Positions 41,477 to 49,002 of a stretch of 64,000 nt of DNA are shown piece after piece (the stretch's first letter is position 1; every line of letters starts with the position of its first letter). A program made the position numbers and the translations under genes. The notes beneath the pieces were generated by a model that saw only the letters and a program-made list of their open reading frames with translations, was not told where the DNA came from and made no database searches. The stretch comes from CAILQE01 sp036745415 (GTDB lineage Bacteria; Patescibacteriota; Saccharimonadia; Saccharimonadales; UBA4665), in assembly GCA_036745415.1 (NCBI GenBank), contig DAIOGF010000002.1:1-64000 (forward strand). Reading direction: 5' to 3'.

Positions 41477-41836
41477 TTGAATCAGTACGAAATAGCCGTA
41501 CTTTATCACCCAGACCTTGAGGTTGATTTAACAAAAGCTGAAGAACGCTTTTTTAAACTAATTTCAGAAAATGGTGGAGAAGTACTAGGAAGCGACAATT
41601 GGGGAAAGCGAAAAATTGCTTATCCAATTAAGCACAATGATTTCGCAGTATACGTATTTTATAGCGTAAACTTACCTGCGGGCTCAGTTTCTAAGGTTGA
41701 TTCTACTCTAAACATTTTAGATGAAGTAATTAGACACCTAATTACTAAGCCAGATTTTAAAGCTATAGCTAAGGCTGAAGCATTAAAAGCTGTTAAAGCT
41801 GAAAAAGAATCTAAAGTAGTTTCAGAAGAAGAATAA
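41477..41836 (+). CDS. rpsF: 30S ribosomal protein S6
   Basis: A 119-residue S6 (NQYEIAVLYHPDLE, then GGEVLGSDNWGKRKIAYPI and NDFAVYVFY). Translation starts at TTG (41477) behind AGAAAGGAG with 7-nt spacing; no ATG or GTG is available in frame. It heads the rpsF-ssb-rpsR block, the canonical order in bacteria. Confidence 0.96.
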   Translation: MNQYEIAVLYHPDLEVDLTKAEERFFKLISENGGEVLGSDNWGKRKIAYPIKHNDFAVYVFYSVNLPAGSVSKVDSTLNILDEVIRHLITKPDFKAIAKAEALKAVKAEKESKVVSEEE

Positions 41837-41940
41837 TCTTAAAATTTAATTAAATAAATTGACATTAAACTATTAAATAGCGTTTGCTATAAGGGTAATA
41901 AACAAGACATAAGTCTTTTAAATTAAAGGAGGATAGGTAA

Positions 41941-42414
41941 ATGGCGAGAAGCTTAAACCAAGTAACATTAATGGGAAATCTAACAAGAGATCCTGAATTA
42001 AGACAAACACCAGGTGGACAAAATGTAACCAGTTTTTCACTAGCTTTAAATAGAAGCTATAAGGATCAATCTGGGGAATGGCAGGAAGCTACTGATTATG
42101 TTGATGTAGTTGCCTGGGGACCACTGGCGGAAAGAGTTTCTCAGTATTTAAACCGAGGAAGTAAATGTTTAGTACAGGGAAGACTTCAAAGTAGAAGTTG
42201 GGAACAAGAAGGACAGAAGCGTTCTAAGGTAGAAGTGCTTGCTAGCGATGTAACATTCCTAGATTCTAAAGGTTCATCAAACTCATCAAATGATTCTGAT
42301 GTAATTTATGATCAGCCACAGACTAAGAGTTCATCAAGCAAGTCAGGAAAGAAAGATCAAGTTGTTGAAGACATAGGTGACGAACCAATCAACCTTGATG
42401 AAATTCCATTTTAA
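41941..42414 (+). CDS. ssb: Single-stranded DNA-binding protein
   Basis: A 157-residue SSB with an OB fold (SLNQVTLMGNLTRDPELRQTP, then YVDVVAWGPLAERV and GSKCLVQGRLQSRSW). A Ser/Asn-rich linker and the acidic tip LDEIPF follow, the usual docking tail for partner proteins. AAAGGAGG lies 8 nt upstream of the ATG. A possible extended -10 box TGC-TATAAG is at 41885-41893. rpsR follows after 16 nt. Confidence 0.97.
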   Translation: MARSLNQVTLMGNLTRDPELRQTPGGQNVTSFSLALNRSYKDQSGEWQEATDYVDVVAWGPLAERVSQYLNRGSKCLVQGRLQSRSWEQEGQKRSKVEVLASDVTFLDSKGSSNSSNDSDVIYDQPQTKSSSSKSGKKDQVVEDIGDEPINLDEIPF

Positions 42415-42430
42415 TATTTAAGGAGAAATA

Positions 42431-42634
42431 ATGGCTAAAATTTTTAAGAATAGACACGAAGTAGCATATTTTGATTACAAGGATTTCAAAACCCTTCAAA
42501 GATATGTGAATGTATATGGTCAGATTGAAACTAGAAAGAAAACTGGTTTAACTGAATCACAGCAAAGACATCTAAGTGTTGCGATAAAGAGAGCAAGACA
42601 CATTGCGCTTCTTCCATTCGTATCAGTAAACTAG
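42431..42634 (+). CDS. rpsR: 30S ribosomal protein S18
   Basis: A 67-residue S18 (YKDFKTLQRYVNVYGQIETR, then KTGLTESQQRHLSVAIKRAR, LLPFV). It lacks the cysteine-rich N-terminus of zinc-binding S18 forms, so it is the zinc-free type. AAGGAGAAATA precedes the ATG. Confidence 0.96.
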   Translation: MAKIFKNRHEVAYFDYKDFKTLQRYVNVYGQIETRKKTGLTESQQRHLSVAIKRARHIALLPFVSVN

Positions 42635-42642
42635 GAGACTAA

Positions 42643-43209
42643 ATGCCTCTATCTATAACAGATTTAAAAAAAGGTGTAGTTTTCGAGTTTGAAGGTGAAC
42701 CTTATAGGGTAGTTGAATACAATCAAAAAGTAATGGGACGTGGTGGTTCTATTGTTAACGTTAAAATTAAGAGCTTAATAGATGGAAAACTTCTAGCTAA
42801 GACTCTAAAGGGGAACGAAACAGTAAATGATGCCGACGTAACATTACAGAGCGTTCAGTACCTATATAATGATACTGCGAACTATTACTTCATGAACGAA
42901 GAAACATTCGAACAATTTGAAATTACCGAAGAGAACGTTGCAGATAATAAATATTATCTTAAAGAAGGCGACAAGGTAACGCTACAATTGTTTGACGGCA
43001 AACCTATCAACATAGTGATGCCAAAGAATGTTCCATTAGAAGTTATATATACTGAAGATGTGGTTAAGGGAGATACTTCTTCTTCTATAACTAAGGATGC
43101 CAATACTGAAACTGGACTTATAGTAAAAGTACCAGCTTTCATTAAGTCCGGAGATATAATCTCAGTAGATACCGCTACAGGTGCATACCGTGAGCGAATC
43201 AAAAAATAA
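42643..43209 (+). CDS. efp: Elongation factor P
   Basis: A 188-residue EF-P with three beta-barrel domains: KOW-like domain I, OB domain II and the C-terminal S1-like domain ending GAYRERIKK. The tip of the domain I loop reads VMGRGGS, with Arg33 where E. coli EF-P has the modified Lys34. Arg-type EF-Ps are rhamnosylated by EarP in some bacteria; no earP, epmA or epmB is in the window. It relieves ribosome stalling at polyproline, relevant to the several Pro-rich proteins here. It follows rpsR by 8 nt, and the next gene starts inside its end. Confidence 0.95.
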   Translation: MPLSITDLKKGVVFEFEGEPYRVVEYNQKVMGRGGSIVNVKIKSLIDGKLLAKTLKGNETVNDADVTLQSVQYLYNDTANYYFMNEETFEQFEITEENVADNKYYLKEGDKVTLQLFDGKPINIVMPKNVPLEVIYTEDVVKGDTSSSITKDANTETGLIVKVPAFIKSGDIISVDTATGAYRERIKK

Positions 43210-43783
43210 TTCTATTTTTGTAAGTAGAGCGGCTCTAAAAATAGAGCCGATTATTTCTAAAAATAAAATATCATTTAAGGATAAATACGTCCTAGATATT
43301 GGTAGTAGTACCGGTGGATTTACCCAGCTGGCACTTCTTGCTGGAGCCAGAAATGTTTTTGCTGTAGAGCTAGGCACCAATCAGATGGATAAACTTTTAA
43401 GGTACGATTCTAGAATAGATCTTCATGAAAAAACAAACATACTAGATGTCGGATTAAATGATAATTACAGGGTTAAAATGAATCAGCCGGCTGATATAGT
43501 TTTGATGGATTTATCATTTGTTTCTATAACTAAAATATTGCCTCACGTTAAAAAACTAGTTCATAAAAATTCGATTATTATCGCCCTAGTGAAGCCACAA
43601 TTTGAGGCTCTTCCTAATGAGTTAATTAACGGAATTGTTAAGAATGAAAAGATTAGGCGAAACATTCTTAAAAGCTTCGAAGAATGGTCTAAAAAAAGTT
43701 TCAAAATTTTGGATAAATTGGATTCAGAAGTTAAGGGCGGAAAAGGGAATATAGAGAAAATATATATTCTTAAATCTCTTTAA
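43190..43783 (+). CDS. TlyA-like rRNA methyltransferase lacking S4 domain
   Basis: About 197 residues from the GTG at 43190 (another in-frame GTG lies at 43181). The start overlaps the end of efp by 20 nt. It has the FtsJ/TlyA Rossmann methyltransferase: FVSRAALKIEPI, SAM motif LDIGSSTGGFTQLAL, VFAVELGTNQMDKLLR, then LMDLSFVSITKILP and LVKPQFEA. TlyA proteins methylate 2'-O of cytidines in 16S/23S rRNA and normally start with a ~60-residue S4 RNA-binding domain, absent here. Confidence 0.85.
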   Translation: MSESKNNSIFVSRAALKIEPIISKNKISFKDKYVLDIGSSTGGFTQLALLAGARNVFAVELGTNQMDKLLRYDSRIDLHEKTNILDVGLNDNYRVKMNQPADIVLMDLSFVSITKILPHVKKLVHKNSIIIALVKPQFEALPNELINGIVKNEKIRRNILKSFEEWSKKSFKILDKLDSEVKGGKGNIEKIYILKSL

Positions 43784-44479
43784 TTATTGTCCAATAATTT
43801 TATTTAATCCTTCAAAATTTGTAATTGTTATCATGGACTGCTTGGAAGATATCAGACCTTTTCGCTCTAACGCGGCTAGTTCTCTGGATGCTGTTTCTCT
43901 AGATGAGTTAATTGAGCTGGCTATATCTTGATGTTTAAGTGGAATTTCTATTTTAATCCCATCTTTTGTCTGATTTGAGCTGAAATTCTCCGCCGTAGTT
44001 ATTAAGAAAGATACCAGTCTTTCTCTTACCGTACGATATTCTAGGTTAAATATTCTTTCGCTATGAAGCCTATACATCTTTAAGGACATGTCCAGTAGAG
44101 GGGCAAGCAGATCAGCATCTTTTTCTATTGCCTCTGTGAGTGCTTTTCGACTTATTAACCAAGTAGTAGTGGGAGCGAGCGCTTGGTATATGAAAGATTT
44201 TTCTATTCCCGTCAGTGCCCAAATAAGAGGGAATATTTCGTGTTCTTTTCTAATTACTAATAAATTTTCTTCTTGGTATTTAGTTATATCGAAAGCTTTG
44301 ACTAATCCTTCTTCTATATAAAAAACACCAGGAGGCATTTCTCCTGGATGAATAATATACTCATTTTTGGCGAACACTTGTCGTATTCCATGAGCTTTGA
44401 ATAGTTCCACCAATTTGGCTGTTTGTGAGGACGTAGCCAACATAATAATATTATGTATCTTTTTAGATAAAAAGTCCAT
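43784..44479 (-). CDS. Crp/Fnr-family transcription regulator
   Basis: A 231-residue protein. Residues 20-140 form a cyclic-nucleotide-binding-type beta barrel (YIIHPGEMPPGVFYIEEGLVK, typical of the family's jelly roll). A dimer helix follows, then a C-terminal helix-turn-helix (PLKHQDIASSINSSRETASREL). No cysteine cluster for an Fe-S sensor is present. The effector is unknown. An alternative ATG 12 codons in would give MLATSSQTAKL. TATAAC ends 5 nt before the ATG on the minus strand. Confidence 0.9.
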   Translation of the reverse strand: MDFLSKKIHNIIMLATSSQTAKLVELFKAHGIRQVFAKNEYIIHPGEMPPGVFYIEEGLVKAFDITKYQEENLLVIRKEHEIFPLIWALTGIEKSFIYQALAPTTTWLISRKALTEAIEKDADLLAPLLDMSLKMYRLHSERIFNLEYRTVRERLVSFLITTAENFSSNQTKDGIKIEIPLKHQDIASSINSSRETASRELAALERKGLISSKQSMITITNFEGLNKIIGQ

Positions 44480-44484
44480 ATTAA

Positions 44485-44490
44485 GTTATA
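44485..44490 (-). promoter_or_regulatory. -10 box of Crp-type regulator
   Basis: TATAAC on the minus strand, 5 nt before the ATG at 44479. Leaderless spacing. Confidence 0.4.
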
Positions 44491-44591
44491 AGAACAAAAT
44501 TGTTTGTGATATTTATCGACATGCAAGGTAATAGATATTACAGACAGAGAATAATCACTAGTTATAAAATACTGTAAAGAAGGAGGAGTAT

Positions 44592-45242
44592 ATGGTTAGC
44601 AAATATGAGATTGATAAACAGTTACAAAGTATCGGTTTTGTATCAAATACTTGGAACTATAAAGAGGTTAAGGAACTTCCTTCTATTATTCTTCCGGGTG
44701 AAAAAATATATGAGTGCGTAAATGGTTGGTACGAGAACGGAGTATCGTTACTTATAGGTACTAATTTTAGAATTATACTTATAGATAAAAAGCCCCTACA
44801 TTTCCTTAAAATAGAGGATTTAAGGTTCGATATGATCAATCAGATAGATTATGCGCACGGCATATTTGATGCTTCGATTATCATTGCCACTGGTAATAAA
44901 ACACTAAGGTTTAGAAGCTTTAATCAGCCAAGATTAAGAAGACTTATATCTATGGTGCAACATCGAATGGCTCAAATAAAACATGATATTTCAGAATCCA
45001 GAACAATTAATTCGGCAACTGCTGATAGTGGGGAATTAAACCAGATTGGCAAAAGTTTATATGACGATGCCATGAGAAGTGTATTTGGAGATAATTACAT
45101 TAAGAAGAACACGCCATCTGACAACTTAATTGATATAGAAGCGCTAAGAATTGCTTATTCAAAATTGCCATTGATACTCAGGGATAGATTGAGAGCAAGA
45201 GAAATTCTTCGAAGAAGCAAGAGTCCGATGAGAGAGTTCTAG
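44592..45242 (+). CDS. PH-like-domain protein, unknown
   Basis: A 216-residue soluble protein. Residues ~30-130 have the beta-strand pattern of bacterial PH domains (ILPGEKIYECVNGWYENGVSLLIGTN, then IILIDKKPLHFL and IDYAHGIFDASIIIATG). The C-terminal ~80 residues are helical and basic. AAGGAGGAG lies 5 nt before the ATG, one of the stronger ribosome sites of the window. It converges on ychF with a 4-nt overlap. Confidence 0.7.
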   Translation: MVSKYEIDKQLQSIGFVSNTWNYKEVKELPSIILPGEKIYECVNGWYENGVSLLIGTNFRIILIDKKPLHFLKIEDLRFDMINQIDYAHGIFDASIIIATGNKTLRFRSFNQPRLRRLISMVQHRMAQIKHDISESRTINSATADSGELNQIGKSLYDDAMRSVFGDNYIKKNTPSDNLIDIEALRIAYSKLPLILRDRLRAREILRRSKSPMREF

Positions 45243-46318
45243 TTATTGAATCTAAATTCAACTACGTCATCAGGTTTAAGAATATAGGTTTTTCCTTCGA
45301 TTCTTGCTAGACCTTTACTCCTTGCATTTACAAGAGATCCACATTCTATAAGATCTTTATAGCTGACGACTTCCGCGGCGATAAATCCTTTTTCAAAGTC
45401 AGTATGAATAACTCCAGCAGCAACTGGCGCAGTGCTTCCTGATTTTATGGTCCATGCTCTGACTTCTTTTGGTCCAGCTGTTAAATAGCTTTGTAGACCT
45501 AGGGTTTCATAAGATTTTTGTATTAATCTTTCTAGTCCAGATTCTTTAAGTCCATAACTTTCTAGAAGTTCTTTTTTATCTTCTTCATCAAGTTCGGAAA
45601 GCTCATTTTCTAATTTAGCGCAAACGAATAGGCTAGGTGAGGGTTTTACTATATTTTCTAATTTGTTTTGAAGTTCAATATCGCTTATTTCATTTTCATC
45701 TAGATTAAATAGATAAATAATTGGCTTGGCAGTTAGGAGCTGAAGGTCAGATAAATCTTCTAGGTTTAAATCGGTGCTCCAAAGAGGAGTATTATTGTTA
45801 AGATGACTTAGGGCAGATTCATACATATCCATCATGGGCTGAAGTTTTGCATTGGCTCTGACTTCTTTTGAGAACTTGCTAATTCTTTTCTCGAGGGTAT
45901 CTAGATCTGCTAACACTAATTCAGTGTTAATTACATCTATGTCTTGATTTGGGTTGTGGTCATTGTCCACGTGTAAAATAGAACTATCTTTGAAAGCCCT
46001 AACAACCTGTACGATGGCGTTGCATGATCTAATGTTGGCTAAGAACTGGTTTCCAAGCCCTTCACCCTTAGAAGCCCCCTTAACAAGTCCAGCGATATCT
46101 ACGAATCGTACTGTAGCTGGAACTATTTTCTCTGAATTATAAATGTCTGCTAATTTATCAAGTCTTTTATCTGGCACATTAACAATTCCAACATTTGGTT
46201 CAATTGTGGCGAATGGGTAGTTTGCAACTAATGCTCCAGCGTTTGTAAGGCTGTTGAATAAAGTAGACTTTCCTACATTGGGAAGTCCGACAATACCGAT
46301 ATCTAAACTCTTTGACAT
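45239..46318 (-). CDS. ychF: Obg-like GTPase/ATPase YchF
   Basis: A 359-residue YchF. P-loop GLPNVGKSTLFNSLT, G3 VDIAGLVKGASKGEGLG, coiled-coil insertion, NLDENE replacing the usual NKxD (the family's signature for ATP over GTP), and a C-terminal TGS domain (KEVRAWTIKSGSTAPVAAGVIHTDFEKGF). It associates with ribosomes and stress responses. On the minus strand TATAAT ends 7 nt before the ATG. Confidence 0.96.
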   Translation of the reverse strand: MSKSLDIGIVGLPNVGKSTLFNSLTNAGALVANYPFATIEPNVGIVNVPDKRLDKLADIYNSEKIVPATVRFVDIAGLVKGASKGEGLGNQFLANIRSCNAIVQVVRAFKDSSILHVDNDHNPNQDIDVINTELVLADLDTLEKRISKFSKEVRANAKLQPMMDMYESALSHLNNNTPLWSTDLNLEDLSDLQLLTAKPIIYLFNLDENEISDIELQNKLENIVKPSPSLFVCAKLENELSELDEEDKKELLESYGLKESGLERLIQKSYETLGLQSYLTAGPKEVRAWTIKSGSTAPVAAGVIHTDFEKGFIAAEVVSYKDLIECGSLVNARSKGLARIEGKTYILKPDDVVEFRFNN

Positions 46319-46325
46319 ATCTGTA

Positions 46326-46331
46326 ATTATA
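46326..46331 (-). promoter_or_regulatory. -10 box of ychF, leaderless spacing
   Basis: Reads TATAAT on the minus strand, 7 nt before the ychF ATG. Confidence 0.5.
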
Positions 46332-46430
46332 TATTCTTTTGTATTTTTTTAATAATCTTAATTAATGCTTAAACAAAAATATTATTAATCTAAAAATAAG
46401 CTTTTACATGTTAAAATTAGTATTAAATTT

Positions 46431-48038
46431 ATGCGAGAAAACAATGACAAGTCGAAGAGACCTTATCTTAGAAGTTTAGATGGTTTTGTTGTTGCACCTA
46501 AGAAAAAACCTGAATTCAAGAGAAAAAAAATTAATCTTGATAGAAAAGTTACTCAAAAAATATTAGAGAAGGAAGAAAAAATTGTTCAAAAAATTCCAAG
46601 ACGAATTGTTAAAGAAATTGAAACAATAAAATTAGAAGATAAAAAGTCTAACGTTGAACAGAAGAAAACCAAGAAAATATTTAAGAGAACTATTCTAGCG
46701 GTTTTAATTTTAATAGTTTTAGTAGGTGGCTATGTTGGATTTAAATTCTTCCATACTATCGACAAAGTATTTCATGGAAATATTATTTCAGATGCCCAGG
46801 CCCTATTTAGTACGACGCCATTGAATGGTGAGGACAAGGGGAGGGTAAATATTCTATTAGCCGGAGATTCAGCAGATGATTTTGGACATAACGGAGGTGA
46901 TTTAACGGATTCAATAGTTGTGCTTAGTATAGATACTAAAAACCATAACGCCTTCATGCTTAGTGTTCCAAGAGATCTGTGGGTTTATATAAAAGGTGCT
47001 GGATACCAGAAGATTAATGCGGCCAATGTATTAGGTACTAATATTCCTGGATATCCTCAAAATGGCATGGGAAGATTAGAGTACATTGTTTCGCAGAATC
47101 TAGGCATTCCTATTAACTATTACGCTCTCGCCAATTATTCAGCATTTCGTGATGCTGTAAACGCGGTAGGGGGTGTAAGCGTTAATATTCAAAGTCCTGA
47201 TCGTAGAGGTTTGTATGATCCAAGCATCGACTGGTCAACTAAAGGACCTCTCGTAAAATTAACTAACGGTGTACATAATCTAAACGGTCAACAAGCTCTA
47301 GATCTTGCTAGAGCCAGAGGTGATGCCTATGGTTCATATGGTTTTCCAAATGCAGATTTTACCAGAACAGCTAATCAGAGACTGCTATTCTCCGCAATTG
47401 CGCAAAAGGCACTTTCTTTAGGGGTGATATCTAACCCTGTGAAGATAGGGAAGTTATTCAATTCATTTAGTAATAATGTGCAAACAGACATGACTTTAAA
47501 AAATGTCTTAAGATTTGTACAGATTACTAAAGGCATAGATATTAATAAAGTTAAATCTTATTCATTCTGCTCGACTATGACCAGTGGAAGTTGCCCTAAG
47601 CCTATCATTACTACTTATCAAGACTCGGCAACTAATGCTTCCGCCTTAATTCCAGTATTGGGCATAGGGAACTACAGCGATCTTACTAATTATTACTTAA
47701 GACTAACTTCAAATAACCCATTAGCTCTTGAAAGCCCGACTGTGGTTATATTGAACGGAACTGGAATTAATGGCCTAGCTAAAACTGAGTCAGATAATTT
47801 AACTAAACAAGGATTCGAAGTTCTGTATATTGGAAATACGGCAACTACTTATAAAACAAGTTTAATCCTAGATAAATCTAGTAATCAGAAACCTAACTCA
47901 CTTAAATACCTAGAAGATAATCTTACTGCTAGTTCTGTGACTTCTACAAAAGGAAACACTGAAGCAGCGGAAGGCGTTGGCTATAATGCTGATTTTGTGA
48001 TTGTGATTGGTCAGAGCTCCAAGATCACCGCACAATAG
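46431..48038 (+). CDS. LytR-CpsA-Psr (LCP) family protein with LytR_C domain
   Basis: A 535-residue protein. A long basic cytoplasmic tail (1-85) is followed by one membrane helix (86-107) and an LCP catalytic domain: NILLAGDSADD, LTDSIVVLSID with the metal Asp, SVPRDLWVYI, KINAANVLG and ALDLARARGD with the key arginines. A C-terminal LytR_C domain follows (TVVILNGTGINGLA, then EVLYIGN). LCP enzymes attach undecaprenyl-linked glycopolymers to peptidoglycan or surface proteins. It lies just upstream of the exported-protein and pilus genes, in the same orientation. Confidence 0.9.
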   Translation: MRENNDKSKRPYLRSLDGFVVAPKKKPEFKRKKINLDRKVTQKILEKEEKIVQKIPRRIVKEIETIKLEDKKSNVEQKKTKKIFKRTILAVLILIVLVGGYVGFKFFHTIDKVFHGNIISDAQALFSTTPLNGEDKGRVNILLAGDSADDFGHNGGDLTDSIVVLSIDTKNHNAFMLSVPRDLWVYIKGAGYQKINAANVLGTNIPGYPQNGMGRLEYIVSQNLGIPINYYALANYSAFRDAVNAVGGVSVNIQSPDRRGLYDPSIDWSTKGPLVKLTNGVHNLNGQQALDLARARGDAYGSYGFPNADFTRTANQRLLFSAIAQKALSLGVISNPVKIGKLFNSFSNNVQTDMTLKNVLRFVQITKGIDINKVKSYSFCSTMTSGSCPKPIITTYQDSATNASALIPVLGIGNYSDLTNYYLRLTSNNPLALESPTVVILNGTGINGLAKTESDNLTKQGFEVLYIGNTATTYKTSLILDKSSNQKPNSLKYLEDNLTASSVTSTKGNTEAAEGVGYNADFVIVIGQSSKITAQ

Positions 48039-48065
48039 CTTCTTTATTTAGATTCAATAAATTGA

Positions 48066-48071
48066 TAGAAT
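48066..48071 (+). promoter_or_regulatory. -10 box before the 48082 gene
   Basis: TAGAAT ends 10 nt before the ATG at 48082. No ribosome site is seen. Confidence 0.35.
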
Positions 48072-48081
48072 AAGCATAAGT

Positions 48082-49002
48082 ATGTCAGAGGGAAAGCAAG
48101 TTGTTAAAGTATACGTAGCTAAACCATTTAGGGATAGATTGAAGAAGGTAGCTAAATATTTTTTAAGTTCTAAAAATATTAAATTCAAAATCATTTTTAT
48201 TATCTTATTTTTATCGGTGCCAGGCTATTTACTGGGAGTAAATTTATATAATGGTTCTAAATACGCTTTTATCATTGATGGAAAACACTATACAAAGGCC
48301 TATGTAAGAAATTTGATTTCTGTCCCTCAAAAAAAAGATAAGTATACTGACTACGTTAAGGTTGCAATAGACTACTACAAATACATTGCGGTGGCAGATA
48401 AATTACACGAATTTTATAATAATAAAGATTTGATGAACAACATAGAACTAGAAAAGGAATATTATGGTATTAATGATTCAAATAATCCTTGGATACAATT
48501 AAAATCTAAATATGACACAATTAAGAACTATTTAGATAACGGAATTATAAATACCGATATTAAGGTGGGTTACTATTGTAGCTTTTTTATGCCATCTGAT
48601 GACAACGTTACTTCGGGCATGATTACAACCAGCATGAGTAATTTGATCAAACTCATAAAATATAGAGATAATGGAAGCTATGATATTAGTACTATTCTCA
48701 GTAATTCGCCCAATAAGAATTCAGACATAAATAACTTAAGTAATGGACAGTGTGTAAATTTTGGCACAAGTGGAATAGATTGGACCTATAACGTACAGAA
48801 TAGCGAAATAATTAGTTCAATAACTAATTCTAAATTAAGGAAGAGTTCCGTGGTTACCGCTAAAGTTAAAAATTATGATGGATCGACTCAAGATATTTAT
48901 TATTTCTATGACGTTCAAGTAAATAATAACTACCCTAAGTTCACAATAGATGAATTTAATAAGAATTTAAATAAACTTGAGGTAATAAATTATGGCATTT
49001 AA
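48082..49002 (+). CDS. Membrane-anchored extracytoplasmic protein, possibly SurA-N-like
   Basis: A 306-residue protein with a basic N-terminus, one membrane helix at about 34-54 and a ~250-residue outer domain. The first part of that domain (YAFIIDGKHYTKAYVRNLI, then VAIDYYKYIAVADKL) resembles the N-terminal helical domain of SurA/PrsA-type foldases, but no parvulin isomerase domain follows; this is a weak resemblance. The end overlaps the start of the exported-protein gene by 11 nt, so the two are translationally coupled. Confidence 0.55.
   Translation: MSEGKQVVKVYVAKPFRDRLKKVAKYFLSSKNIKFKIIFIILFLSVPGYLLGVNLYNGSKYAFIIDGKHYTKAYVRNLISVPQKKDKYTDYVKVAIDYYKYIAVADKLHEFYNNKDLMNNIELEKEYYGINDSNNPWIQLKSKYDTIKNYLDNGIINTDIKVGYYCSFFMPSDDNVTSGMITTSMSNLIKLIKYRDNGSYDISTILSNSPNKNSDINNLSNGQCVNFGTSGIDWTYNVQNSEIISSITNSKLRKSSVVTAKVKNYDGSTQDIYYFYDVQVNNNYPKFTIDEFNKNLNKLEVINYGI

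Noticed and set aside
41859..41893. TTGACA at 41859-41864 paired with TATAAG at 41888-41893 as an ssb promoter
   Set aside because: The spacer would be 23 nt, too long for a sigma-70 promoter; the TGC-TATAAG element alone could act as an extended -10, but support is weak.
43784..43800. Palindrome ATTATTG-TC-CAATAAT between convergent stops
   Set aside because: Short, AT-only stem with a 2-nt loop and inside coding ends; not a credible terminator.
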